Below are positions 11,546-23,800 of a stretch of 64,000 bases of DNA, in pieces; the stretch's first letter is position 1; each line of letters starts with the position of its first letter. The DNA is from Galaxea fascicularis. Its lineage: Eukaryota > Cnidaria > Anthozoa > Scleractinia > Euphylliidae. The position numbers and the translations under genes are program-made. The stretch lies in NCBI GenBank assembly GCA_948470475.1, contig OX419347.1:2589572-2653571 (forward strand). The letters run 5' to 3'. The notes under the pieces were generated by a model, which searched no databases, was not told where the DNA came from, and worked only from the letters and a program-made list of their open reading frames with translations.

Positions 11546-11967
11546 TGTGAGTCGACGCGTCAAGTGTGACCAGTGAGGTAGAAGACACTATGCATTATAC
11601 TGTACAGGAAGACTGTAACCTATAAGCCTGGTAGATGACATTGTAAACTAGGGACATTCATGTATAGTGTTGGTTGCAGAATGCAGTCATGTTATAGTGT
11701 TTCAGTTGAAGGTACATCAGAAAACGTTCCTCACTCTTTAGTGGAATGACTTAAAAGCTCGAAGTTTGCGCTGCTAAATGATAGCTGTGCTTTTCGTTAT
11801 TGTTCAGTCTACCTTAGAAATTTTTTCGCTTGATAAAAGTGTTTAAATCAATCAGAAGTAGAAAATAATCATTGTTTTCATGTTCTGGTTTCATTTGCTT
11901 GAAGCAATGTTCGACGATCCAAAAAGTAGATTGTGTACGGAAAAAGGTTGGTAAAATAAGCTCTTAC

Positions 11968-12056
11968 CTCAGCGTCAGAGTTCTTTTTGACAAGGGAGGC
12001 TACCCAACACTAATGAAAAGATATTCAAGATAAAACCATATGTATCCGTTATATAT
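11968..12056 (-). promoter_or_regulatory. Proposed TATA box and noncoding exon 1 of peptide copy 3
   Basis: A TATATAA box is at 12049-12056 (minus) and a donor GAG/GTAAGA follows at 11967, about 50 bases after the inferred start of transcription. The box-to-donor spacing matches copies 2 and 4. The resulting first intron would be about 1.56 kb. Assignment rests on spacing only. Confidence 0.35.
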
Positions 12057-13528
12057 CTCTGCATCATCTTTGGATTACGTGAAAGGATGTTAACTAGCTT
12101 CTAGAAAACAGAAGATCTCCGTGAAAAGATAAAGGAAATTTGAACAGCTTTCAATATTTAGGAAGGAAACACCAACGTAGGAGACTTGGGAATTCTAAAA
12201 TTCTCACTCTATCCTAGCTATCTCTATGTGAGGTAGATTTAATTAACAAATTGAAGTAACTTCTTGTTTACAACAGAAGTGATTTACAAAGTAGCAATAG
12301 ATTTTTAATAGTAATGAATCAAACTAAATTTAATTAGTTTGATTTATAAACTGCGATAACGGAGAACTTAGCTTAACAGCTTACTGAGAAATCTCGACGT
12401 TGGGTGCCTTCAGTTTATAAGCGAAAAAATTGCCAAATGTGACTTATTGAGAAGTTTTGCTTCCGTGGTTCTGTTGAAAGTTACAAAGAGAAATTCATTA
12501 GTTGATATATGACAAAACGAAAGTTGAAGTTAAATAGTGAAATATCAAAATGCAATTACCTTGTGCTACTAGTAAAATTCTGTTGCTTGGAGTTCCCTCG
12601 AGTGGGCTGATTCGACAAATATAGAAATTTAATATTCGTGCACTTAGGCTTCCATTTTCCTTTAAGATGTTACTTACAAAGTTTAAAACTACGTTCAAGT
12701 AAAGAATATAAGCTTTTAGTTTTTGATGTTATGAGAAAAAGGGACTGACTGATTCATAACACCTTTACTTCACAAATCCCTTATGGTTTTGAATGGTTTT
12801 AAAGCTGGCGTCTTCTCACAGACGAATGTGCCTTTTAAATTTGTATCCGATTAAAGTCACCAGACATTTTTACCGCGGAGAGGAAATGAAAAAATGTTGG
12901 TATTTAAGATAATGGGCGTATCGTTTGAAATGTAAGCTATCACCGAGATGTTGTGATGGTGAGAACATTTCTTTGTTTCTTTGCTTTTATCGTTATAGAT
13001 GTCTTTCCAAGCCAGAATATTCTGTATAATTGCTCTCCAACAAAAACTACTACTGGCGGTCTTTTTTCCGGCCTTTTCTTTCCGTTCTTTCGGCGTGGCA
13101 GTGATTTGCATTATCTAAAACTAATCACATAAAAACCTTTAGATAATCTCTGTGCAACTAAACTTTTCCTTCTTTTTGTGTTTGCTTTTCTATTCGCGTT
13201 TGTGTTGTTTTTTTGTTATCTGTAAATAGCTTTCTACTTACATCCCAAGTGCACCGTCAGATAACGATCTCTTCATGCCTATTGCAGGGCAAAGTTGTGT
13301 TTATGCTAAGAGTATTCAGTCCCAGGGTCTAAGTTCACTATACTCAGTTGAACAGGCAGACTATCGCTTTAAGCCCCAACATCAAAATGTATCTTCTCCA
13401 CGACCTTTTTCCTTATTTGCGGTGGCAATAGTTGTGAGAAATTGTTTCTTGAAAGTTATGTTATCTTTGATATTTTTCTTTAGTGCCATTACCTGTTTCA
13501 TCCAGTTCGGATATTGTGAGGTCAAATA

Positions 13529-13698
13529 GGCCATTTCCGAGTTCATGTCTGCCTCCTCATCAAAGCGAGTCTAAGTGCGAAGTTTTTGTTATGAAAATTA
13601 GTTTTCATTCATATGTAAAGTAGAACTAATTACCATCACAAAAACTTCGCACTTAGACTCGCTTTCAAGAGGAGGCACGCATGAACTCGGAAATGGCC
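13529..13698. mobile_element. MITE with GGCCATTTCCGA ends, copy A
   Basis: Ends GGCCATTTCCGAGTTCATG and its reverse complement, with long arms including CGAGTCTAAGTGCGAAG, flanked on both sides by TA. A second copy with the same ends is at 54014-54190. The TA flanks fit a Tc1/mariner-type insertion. Confidence 0.8.
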
Positions 13699-14103
13699 TA
13701 TAGGATCCTAGTCACTTTTGGGGCTTATAAATTCAACTCGTCCTGTATTTAAATCGAACACTCTTTGCGTCTTGCCAAACGTATAAATTAGACCGTTATT
13801 GTCATGATTATTATTATTACCACTGTCATCATCGTCGTCGTCATTATCATCATCATGTGCAGTTTATAATTAGCCTTTAGTTTAAAGACAGTTGCTGACT
13901 ACTTTACAACAAATCGCAAGTTATCCAGCCCCCAAGGAGAGTTAAAACGTCAATTTGAAACTTTATCATTTCACCCCCTGACTTTGTTTTTTGTTGCAGG
14001 GAAAGGGGTGGCACCAAGGAATAATCGACAAGACGGTATATCTGTAGTGTATTGAATTTTGCAGCCTTATTCACAAGTCCTTAAGTATTCATATTTTTCT
14101 CTT

Positions 14104-14109
14104 CATCAC

Positions 14110-14142
<33 letters not shown>
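14104..14142. repeat. (CAT)n microsatellite
   Basis: About a dozen perfect CAT units in tandem. Confidence 0.9.
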
Positions 14143-15718
14143 TGTTTCCATCCCATTAAGAGTCCCATTTTGTGTACGTTTAATTTCTTCGTTGTTGTTT
14201 TGTTTTCACTCTTACCTTTCTCTTCTCGTCATCGTCATCATCTTTCTCGTCATCATCCTCATCCTAATCTTCACCTTCATCTTTATAGTCCTCTTCGTCC
14301 TCGCCATTGTATCTATCTTTAACTTTAATATTCCATGTAAACTTTCATGCTTCAGCGTGCCTTTAAACCCTTATTTTTTTATTTTTTTTATTTCTCGTTC
14401 CTTTTCTTGTGCTACGCATTTTGCATAGCGTGGTAGAAAATAGTTACGCAAAGTCCATGGATATGTCACTTATGTCTTTTCTTCGTATACACATTCCTCT
14501 ACAAAGACTCTTTTGTACACTAAGGAAATACAGGTAGATTGTGAGATGTTCCGTGGTATTTTGGTGGAAACCATTGTATGACTAGTATGTCAGGTACCAA
14601 CATGGATCGTATTCCCATGACGTCACGGCGGCCATGTTGGTGTACCAGGCTAACCCTCTGGGAATTGAACTGTATTTTTATGCAAATACTTTCTTTTCTT
14701 TTATTAAACCGATATAACTTCTGGTCACGTGAGTGAAAACGTTCTATTCCACTCTACTGCATTGTATTCTATTACGTTGAGCATTATTGCGTCGCACTGC
14801 ATTGGATTGGATTTTTGTTTCACTATCCATGGTTTTCCCTCCCTTTTTCATTTTTCTCCCCTCACATGTTCCAGTTTCCTTAACCTATGGTTGTTTATTT
14901 CTCTTCTTGTTGCAGACATTCGTTTAGACGTTGCCGTTTTAAAGATTTAACTTCAACTCCCTTTATAATAATATCTGGCAAATCCCCTTATTCATTGAGA
15001 AATTAAGGTATGAATATTGAAACAATAGAAATTGGCTAATGAGTTTTAGAGAGACATGATCAATTTTTAGAAAAAGGGCTGATTTTTGCTTCACTTTGCT
15101 CATTAAGAAATTTCTATTGTTTGAATATTTAGTGAAGATTTTCTCCCTTTTTATAAGAGCTCTGGCTTTGCCACTCGCACAAAACATTCTTTAAGTCACA
15201 CTGTTTCTGACACATGTGACTGATGATGAATTAAGGAAAAACTTCGCACGTTTTCCGCTTTTTATTTCTAGATTGAGTTCAAATTCCAAATATTTTTTCG
15301 GTTAGAAATTTAAGTTTTATCTTCAATTGGTATAACTTCTTATATGCCTGCTTGCTTTTTAGATGTATGGTACGTACGAGAAACATTAACTACTTATGTG
15401 TGCATGACTAATATGTTAACCAGTTTGGTCACATTACGGGTGGCATAGTTAACGTTGATAATAATAAGTTTGTATTCCTCGCATATTTTCGCACAAATTA
15501 AGAAAGAACTATAATGAGAGTTGATAAGTTGCTTTTGAGTAACTTTTATTTCACTGGTGGTGATACATGATATATAACGTACATAATGTGGCCATTTGTC
15601 CATACAAGTTTGACGGTAAATTTGGTCTTCTTTTCTACTGAGAAAAATAAAAAAATCTAAAGGAAATAAGGAGCCAGTTTTGTTCGTCTTTTTTCGAGTC
15701 TTTCATCTTTTGTGTTGT

Positions 15719-16347
15719 TCACTTTTCATCACCTTCCATGCTAGCTGCAAATACAACAAAGAAAACATATATCTCTCAGCACAAAGAGTAAACCACTCGT
15801 TTTGTCTTAAGGAGAGGGCTGTTGTACCAGTCAAAGCTACAATACGAAGCTACATATTTTAAGGAGAGCTAAACTTCAAAACTAAAAGGTACATTTGCAT
15901 TGTATTCGAAAACGGGGAAATGTTGATTGAGGAAAGGTCAACCGCTAGTCTTTGGGAGTTTCGTTGAATTCGGATTCGTTCGGGTTATGCTGGTGTTATT
16001 AGTTCGACGATTCGCTCTGACGAAGGGCTAGCGCTCGAAACGTCAGCTTTTAGAATCCCTGTACGGTGGTCAATTTACATTTATCAACTCCGTTGATAAT
16101 ACCAAAATGATTGTACACAGTTGCGCCTTGCAGTAAGATAAAGTCAATTACAATAGTTAGCCTCCTTACCTCCATTGTAACAGTTTGAGGATTCGCGTTT
16201 CGCATGAGCCTCTCTTCGTTCTTCCATAGCACGCTGCAGTTTTTCGGCGATTCGGTCTCTGCCTGCCCGGAGAACAGCATTACCGTCTTCCACGAATACC
16301 CCAGCTACGAGCGCGATCACTAGGAGAGCAACAAGTGCTTTGTTCAT
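15719..16347 (-). CDS. Short secreted peptide, RxGRD/E family, copy 4
   Basis: Exon 2 codes from 16347 to 16170. It starts MNKAL like copies 1 and 2, with a strongly hydrophobic signal peptide ending near GNA, followed by VLRAGRD. The rest is a charged helical stretch rich in E, R and K with HAKR near the end. The acceptor is at 16365-16367 and a clean donor (GTAAGG) at 16169 leaves phase 1. A well-formed acceptor (TTTGTTGTATTTGCAG) at 15745 opens an exon that in phase reads ASMEGDEK and stops at TGA 15719-15721, for a product of 67 residues. Like copy 3 it would then have a dibasic KR followed by a short acidic tail. Exon 2 is well supported; exon 3 is the best candidate I found but not proven. 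Confidence 0.65.
15990..16110. mobile_element. Decayed retroelement tail, copy B
   Basis: Contains CTCTGACGAAGGGCTAGCGC, TCGAAACGTCAGCTTTTAGA, GTACGGTGGTCAATTTAC and TATCAACTCCGTTGATAATA. I recall this word order as a common repeat in cnidarian genomes near retroelement 3' ends; that identity is not verified here. It lies inside intron 2 of peptide copy 4. Confidence 0.4.
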
Positions 16348-17194
16348 GGTGAAGATTGAAGGGTCTGAAAAAAGAGAAGAAAGGAAATACATCAATAAAT
16401 GTTGTATGCTCACTACCTTATTTCAGGATAAGAATCAACGAAATAGCCTGGCTAGGCAGTCTTTAGGGATTAGGGCGTGTCTGCTATCTTGAGTGGCACA
16501 CCATGAAGACCCACTTTCAATTCCGACAACGTCTCTAACTAGTTTAAGGGGCATTCAAGTTAACCTTATTTCAGAAAACAAATAGGCGAAAGAGGGTGAA
16601 CAGGTCTACCCTTCAGGTACCTTGTTTTGTTCTTGTGCTTCTGCACACGCAGAATTTAATAATCTGGTTCAGTAAAACATTTAATAATGAACATTCGCGA
16701 TAGTAAAGCCGAGCAACATTTCCATGACTCCATAATAAATTTACCAAATGAAACTATTACATCAGTAAGTGTTATTGGGTGAGAGAAGATTGGTGTAACC
16801 GTTGTTGTCGGAGGAGAAACGAAACTTCACTGGAAGATCCTTTTGAGGATCTAGATGGTGCTTATACAAAAAGTAAGTACGCGCGAGGGACACAAACAAA
16901 ACCATACAAAATTTGAATCTTTCCTCTAGAAAGACGATGTGAGGAATGACGATGGTTTCAATTTACAGCAACAGCTAAATGTTTACAGTTCAAGACGAGA
17001 GTGAATATTACTGGAGAGCTGTAACCACGGTATATTCGCAAAATTTTTAGCAATTAACCGAAACCGACAACCATATTTCGTACAATTTTCAATGACGTAA
17101 CATTGAAAAAAAACAGTCTGAAGTTCTTGAAAAAAGCCTAATGTTTTTTTTTCAAATCATCCAAACATTATCTCAACAAAACAACTTTTCTTAC

Positions 17195-17276
17195 CTCTCT
17201 GCGAACTTCGTTTTCTTCAGAAAGTTCTAGATCTGCGATCTGTGTGAAAAAGCAAAAATCAAGTCTTAATTTATAA
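17195..17276 (-). promoter_or_regulatory. TATA box and noncoding exon 1 of peptide copy 4
   Basis: TTATAAATTAA lies at 17266-17276 (minus); the inferred start of transcription is near 17240 and the exon ends at 17195 with AGAG/GTAAGA. The layout matches copy 2, including the AAATTAA right side of the TATA box. There is no upstream ATG in this exon. Confidence 0.55.
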
Positions 17277-20200
17277 CCTTCAAACGGATGCGTGGTCAAA
17301 ATTGATACAAACGAGAGATAAGAAATCACAAAAGCGTCACTTGTTTTGCTTGCAAAGATACGAAGTTTCTCCCTACGTTTGGATTTTTAAAATTCATTCT
17401 AAGCATCATTTCAGACTCCCCACCTCCGAAAAATCACTTCAGGATATAACATTAAATTCACCTTTTCATCCTTGCGTCAATATTACGAATATTCAGGAGG
17501 AAATCAGATAAAATTCCTATTTTTTCAGCTTGACTTTTTGTGTTTTCATAATCTCCATCTTTCCTCTATCAATCAAATAAATGAGCCTGGGTGTGGCTCA
17601 AACGAAATTCGTGTCAGAAATCGCAATAACACTTGCTAAGGATACGGATACTTATTTCACGGGCAAATCAGCATTCTTAGCTTCTGTGGAGATATAAGGA
17701 GATATGATCAGTTTTTATTTCAAGGAATGTTATATTATTGAGAGGTTTTCGTGCAAGTGCAACATGAGTTCCGATACCTAAAGTTTTTGTCCATATTAAG
17801 TAGCGGAAAAATTAAAATTATCCTCATCCAAATTCAGCGAGATTTTTTTAAGTCGTGAAATTCTCCTACCAATCTTTTCCTTTCTTTAGCTTAATGACAT
17901 TTTTTTTGACTTTGTTTTCGTCTCTAAAAGAGTTTCATTTTTCATCTTAGGTCAAATCTTAAGAGATAAAAAACAAAGTGTTCGCAAAAATTTGGTATCG
18001 AAAGGGACTTTATTCCTATATATGAGAACAGTTCCTGGTACATGGCACAAATCCTGAATTGAAATTCAGTTCCTTTAATTTAAAAGACAGAACTGATAAG
18101 CACATTAACATTAAACGAAGCTGTTTTACCAACGGAAATTAAAAAGCGAAAATTTCACTCATGAGAAAGAAAAATTAGAACTGAAGAGTTCCAACAACCT
18201 CAAAAAAAAAAAACAACATTGGGGCAAACCTCGGGCGACATTACCGAATGAGGAAGTTATTATTAAAAGACGCAATGAAAGAAACATGCTAAACTTAACT
18301 GAGCGCAGAGTGAAAAAAAGAGATTTCTTTCTTTTCAATAAATTAATCTCACATTAAAGGATTCTTTCTATTCGCTTCTTCTCCTTTTCTCAGCTTCTAA
18401 TCCTTCTTAAACCGCTTATCCACGCCTTTTCAAATATCAATACTTCCAGAAATAGTAAGGAAAGTCTACCTGTATTGAATCAATCGGACACAAAAATGAT
18501 TCAGACAAAAATCTGGGTAAATGATTTCAATTTTAATTTCGGTAGTCTTCCTTGTGAGGAATTTCAATCTCTCTTTCTGTCTCCATTATAACTTTGCATG
18601 CAACGAAACGTCGCGAGGTTTCAATTTTTCTTGAATTTTTTTCTCCTTGTTTTTATTCTCTTTTAATTGTTTCCTCTGCGCAAAAAATTGTTTCAATTCT
18701 TTGACCTTCAATATTAGTTGTATACAATTTCAAACAATCTAAAAACGCGCTCTTTCATAAATGCTGAGAAATATATTTAATGAACCAAACACTCGAAAGA
18801 TACCAGGGATTCATAAAGTCATTCAAAAACACTGTATTAATATTCATTGTGCATTTATCAACTGTTAGATAACTTTCGCAGTGATTCATTTCCGCATTCG
18901 TTGATATGATATTTACTGTCATTTTCATAGTAGACCTTAACTTATATAATTATATAATTATAACTGCAGCTCATTTGATATGATAAAATACAAATATCCG
19001 AGGTTTATTCACTAGGAAAAGGGAATGCACTTTTTCCAACAGCCGACAAACCATTTTAATTCTTTTTCTGATCTAAGTTTGCCAACTTAGAACGGCGAAT
19101 TTGTTACCTACTTAGTCATTATAAATTTCGATGGACCTTCATTCCTTAAATTGTCTTCATATAGCTCACTTCGTTTTCAGTGATGGACAATTCAGTTAAT
19201 TTTATGAGTTGTAACAATTTGATCACTCTTCGCAATAATTTAATAAGAAAAAATAAAATAAAAAGTATAATTTTGGTATTACTACTCTCACGATTTCACA
19301 TACGAAGACGAATTGTAAGTCGCAATTGCAAATAAAATCATTCCATCAAAGCATTCATTATTTTTAGTAAAATAAAAAATTCCTTTCTTGAAGGAAACAA
19401 CGGAAATTGCCACGACGTGAACAAAGTAGCAGCCAAAGAAGAGAAAAACTTGAAAAAGATAACGTGTTTATCGATGTATTAGATCATCTGCATAAAACCA
19501 TGTAATTAAGTTCATGTCTAACAGAGTAAAGTATTTTCCATACATTTATCTTTTAAATCTCAGCGGTCATCAGTAACTCACCATTCACAGCCCAATAAGT
19601 CATCCACAATCATCATCAAGGTAGCAGTTTTGAATAAAATTGCGACGTTTTACTACAACATCTTAGCTAACGACCACTTCCTTCCTGCAGTCAATGTTGT
19701 TTATTTTGCTGTAACACGTTTGCTGTAAAGTTTTAAGTCTGTGGATGAAATTCTGAAGTATGACCATTCAAATGAAGGGCTACTGAGCAGTACTTTCCTG
19801 TGGTGCTGTTTATTGTGCTGTACAAGATGATTCTATCTTTTTATGAAATCGTTAAGTGTGACCATTCAAATAAAAGCTATTGAACAATATAGTACTTTCT
19901 TGTGGTTTTGTTTATCATGCTATACAGGGTCGTCATAGTAGGTTTTGTGTTACTGTTACTGAGGAGGCGAGGTGGATTCTCTTTGCAAATTCTTTGAAAG
20001 AATAAATCAGTATTAGGGAAGAATATGTCTGACGACCTGAAATGGCAAAATTTATGATGGTTTCATTTTAGTGTAACTTCGTGAACGTTCATGCTCAACA
20101 AAACTTAATTCAGTGAGATTATGTGCGGTGAAAAGCCACAATTCTCCAGAGAAATAAAATTAAACATGATGAACTAACGGTTACAGTATAACGAGTTCAT

Positions 20201-20886
20201 GTTCCTAAGAAGAAGGAAGTCATTTTTTTCGCATTTCCGTATAATTACTCATAGCAAATGAAGACATTTCAGAGAATTCGAAATAGGCTTGTAAATTAAC
20301 TCTCTCAAGTTAGTGCCTAAGTTCTTTAAATCAGCATCTCATTCCCTCAGCCTCGATATGTCGGAGCTAAATTATTTTTCAGACAACACTGGAAAGTAAG
20401 ATGGCGATAATGATAATGAGCCCCCATCCCTCCCATCAGAGGAAATCATGGATATGCAACCCGCGCGTATTTTCCCGCCAAAAAAAATTGGTTTTGAAAA
20501 TCAGCGAGTTAGCCGACTAAATCAGAAAATACGTCACTTAAATTTTTCTTAAACGTTTGTTTTACAACACATAAACTTCTTCCTGGGAGGACAAGATAAT
20601 TTGAGGCGAGTCAACTTGAACCTAGAAAGTTGAAACTGTCAGACGAATCCATTTTCGGCGTGCTGAGCAAAATCCTTGTTGAAATCGTAAGATTTGAGCT
20701 CAGCTCAATAGTCGTAAGTTTTAAGCTTTTAACAGGTTTATGTTTGACTTTGAATACTTGTAAACGAGAAAACTTCGATCAAACACCTGTGATATATTTG
20801 CCGTCTATTGTTCTTCATCAGAGATAGTTTGCTGTTTCAACAGGCTATTTATAATTGGACGAAAAACCGAGAGGAACTTAACAAAT
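17277..20886. other. AT-rich spacer between the peptide array and CCDC152
   Basis: About 3.6 kb without a supportable gene. It is AT-rich and holds the ~105-bp repeat at about 19,690-19,930. The 5' untranslated exon and promoter of CCDC152 probably lie in its last few hundred bases. Confidence 0.5.
19690..19930 (+). repeat. ~105-bp dispersed repeat, two to three units
   Basis: Contains GTCTGTGGATGAAATTCTGA, GACCATTCAAATGAAGGGC, TACTGAGCAGTACTTTCCTG and TGTGGTGCTGTTTATTGTGC, then a second, more decayed unit. Confidence 0.7.
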
Positions 20887-23800
20887 ATGTCAGCTACCGG
20901 GAATGCAAAGCGAATCGATTTGGATGAACTAATTCAAGAATTTATGCAATGGCAAAAGGTAAACTTACTGTTTAATTAATCTTGTCTTGTGATTGTGCAA
21001 TTTTTAAAACTTCTCAATGGCACGAGAAACGAGTCTTTAGCTCGCATTGAACTTGTGTGTTTTTGTTTTCCGAATTTTTTTCAGATCGACTGCCGGCTAA
21101 GGTGTTAAAAACACTAAATGGCCGGCAGTCCGAGATTTGTCTAAGAAAAGCCGAGTCAAAGAATCCTGGCTAAACCAAACCATGGTATGTCGATTAGGAA
21201 AAGTCGAGCAATCCTGAAATGATTTTTAGATCTCAAGTCCAGCGCTTGCTTTTTGCTGGGCTTATCGTAGGAACCGTAATTTGTGACACTTAGAATTTTT
21301 TTCAGGTCGACTGCCGGCCAAGATGTTAAAAATGGCCGGCAGTCCGAGATTTGTCTAAAAATTGTCGAGTCAAAGAATCCTGGCTAAACCAAACCATGGT
21401 ATGTCGATTAGGAAAAGTCAAGCGATCCTGAAATGATTTTTAGATCTCAAGTCCAGCGCTCGCTTTATGCTGGGCTTATCGTACCAACGGTAATTTGTGA
21501 CACCTTTCCCATTCCATGACTTACAAACTAAATCAAAATTCAGAAAACATGTACACTTTAATTTATTTGATTTTTTTTAGCCCGGTTAACTATATATCTG
21601 GTTGAACCAGCTGTCAGTTACAGCAAATAGAATATGAACAGGTTGGAAGTCCCTCGAAAGGCTACACTTTGTGACTCCGGGCCTTATCTGAAAACCACTG
21701 TACTGAGCACAGAACATAGCATACAAATGTACCGCCAGGGAAGGGACAATGAGAGACAATGTTTCTGAGAGTGGAATTGTAAATGTCGTTGAGCAAATGC
21801 CTGATGGTTCCTCGGAGTCCCCCTCCGTGGGATGGTTGCTGATAAGTGCTCTAACGATTACAGCCCCTGCGACATTTGGAGTACTAGGAAAACACCCTAT
21901 CATACGAAGTAACACTTGCTCACAGGAAACGAAGCCACACCGTTCTTTGTCTTGTTTATCATGATGATCATGATGATGATGATTATTATTATTGTTGTTG
22001 TTGCTGTTTACTTTCCAAAGGGTTTCTAGTGAGGCCATTTTCATATCCAAGTCTTTGCTGAAGTTTCGTCAAGTGAGCAACATGAAATTAACAATAAACA
22101 TTGAACATAAGTGGAAATTCGAATGGAATGTTTAAAAATGATTTCGCGAAAACCGGGGTGAATTAACTGCAAAATATTCTCACAATACTCTTGAACACAA
22201 AGCCTAACATTTCTTTCATTTCATATAAACATCTTATTTCAACACTGTTTATCTAAATTTATGGTTCTAACTCTAACAGAATAAAATAAGATTACAATGA
22301 TCTGTGCTGACCAATCGAAGTCAGGTCGAAAGAAAAAGTAATGTTCTAAACCATTTTCTTAAAATTAGGAAAGGAACATTACACTATCAAGGCGTGATAT
22401 CAACTACGAAACGTTTGACCCAAAAGTAAAGAGAAAATGGGACGAGAAAATACATCGTTATCTCAAATGATACAAATTGTTTTGGAAACTACTTTCCCTT
22501 TCTCGCAATGTACATTGTGGAACTGTGAAACTCCAAACCATACAGGTAATATAACAAGAGAGGATAAAATACAAAAGGCTATGCCACGTACACAGTCCTC
22601 TTGCAACGAAAATTATCCGAAACAATAAGCCCAGCAAAAAGCAAGCGCTGGAATTGAGTTCTAAAAGTCATTTCAGGATCGCTTGACTTTTCCTAATCGA
22701 CATACCATGGTTTGGTTTAGCCAGGATTCTTTGATTCGACAATTTTTAGACAAATCTCGGATTGCCGGCCAATTAGTGTTTTTAACACCTTGGCCGGTTA
22801 CCGGCCATATAGCCACAGCGTTTTTTTTTTACGGTTTGCTAATCAATCATATCATTGTATTTATAGTATACCTTATAGAAACCTTTGTGCGTAAATTTAA
22901 GATAATGGTTCTTTTTTTTAGACGCTGAGGGACGCTGCTCACGAAAATAGCTGTTTGCAAATGGAGATCCGTTCCTTAACAAAGAAACTTCAATCTAGTG
23001 AAGATGCCGAAAAAGCCTCTATGGAAAGTAAGTTTACACAGATCCGTGCAGATATTGTTTATTGTGATTGTTAGGAATAGTCAATCTCTCGCACAGTTAA
23101 CGAATGAAAATTGACTACAGTTTATCTGTTTCTTGATGAACAAAATGGTCACATGGAACTAGCAGTTTATTTACGTGAATGCCCAAAAGTTTTGTCCATC
23201 CTAATCTCCTCCTGGCGCCCGTTTCTCGAAATTCCCGAAAACGTTTCGGGCCCGAAAAGCCATTTCTAAAACTGGGATCCACTTACTCTAGAAAGCTGGT
23301 CTTTTACTATGATTTCAAGATACGAAAGAACAAATTTGTTGAAAAATTTCATGCCTGAAAACATCTTCGTTTTTAAGATACGAAGGAAATTATGGCACCC
23401 GAAATCCACCTGAAAAGTTTCGGGACTTTCGAGAACTGATCCTTTTTGTGTAATAGGAGGTGAAAAAAACTAGTAGTTGTTGGGATGTTTTGCATCCTCA
23501 CTTGTGTGCCTGTTTTAAATGGGGGCTTGAAGAACCTATTATGCAAGACCCTTCAGGTAGAAATGCAACGTTTATCTGTTTTTTGTTTTCTGTGATAATA
23601 AAGACGCGGAAAAGTTACAAGAAATGGTGGACATGCTCCAGGCTGTTCTTTCCAAACGCTGCAACCAGGAAGGTAAATTTGCACCCCATAGCACCAAGCC
23701 CCAGAGCGGATAGCCTTTTATCCAGCGGCTAAGTCGCTATTCAGTGGGTGAAATTGTCTAAAACTGAAACCTAACTATCCACTGGGTATGGTAACTTACT

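Larger units (their letters stand above)
12057..15718. other. Spacer between peptide copies 3 and 4
   Basis: No supported gene. It contains a foldback element at 13529-13698 and clustered CAT/ATC microsatellites at about 13,800-13,860, 14,104-14,142 and 14,225-14,300. The His-rich open frame at 14,059-14,322 is a by-product of these repeats. Confidence 0.5.

Noticed and set aside
14059..14322. Open frame with a long His run (plus)
   Set aside because: The histidines come from the CAT microsatellite at 14,104-14,142; no splice, signal or homology support.
21586..22050. 154-codon open frame on the minus strand in CCDC152 intron 1
   Set aside because: Its Asn/His run is a microsatellite and it sits within a repeat complex; no homology seen.
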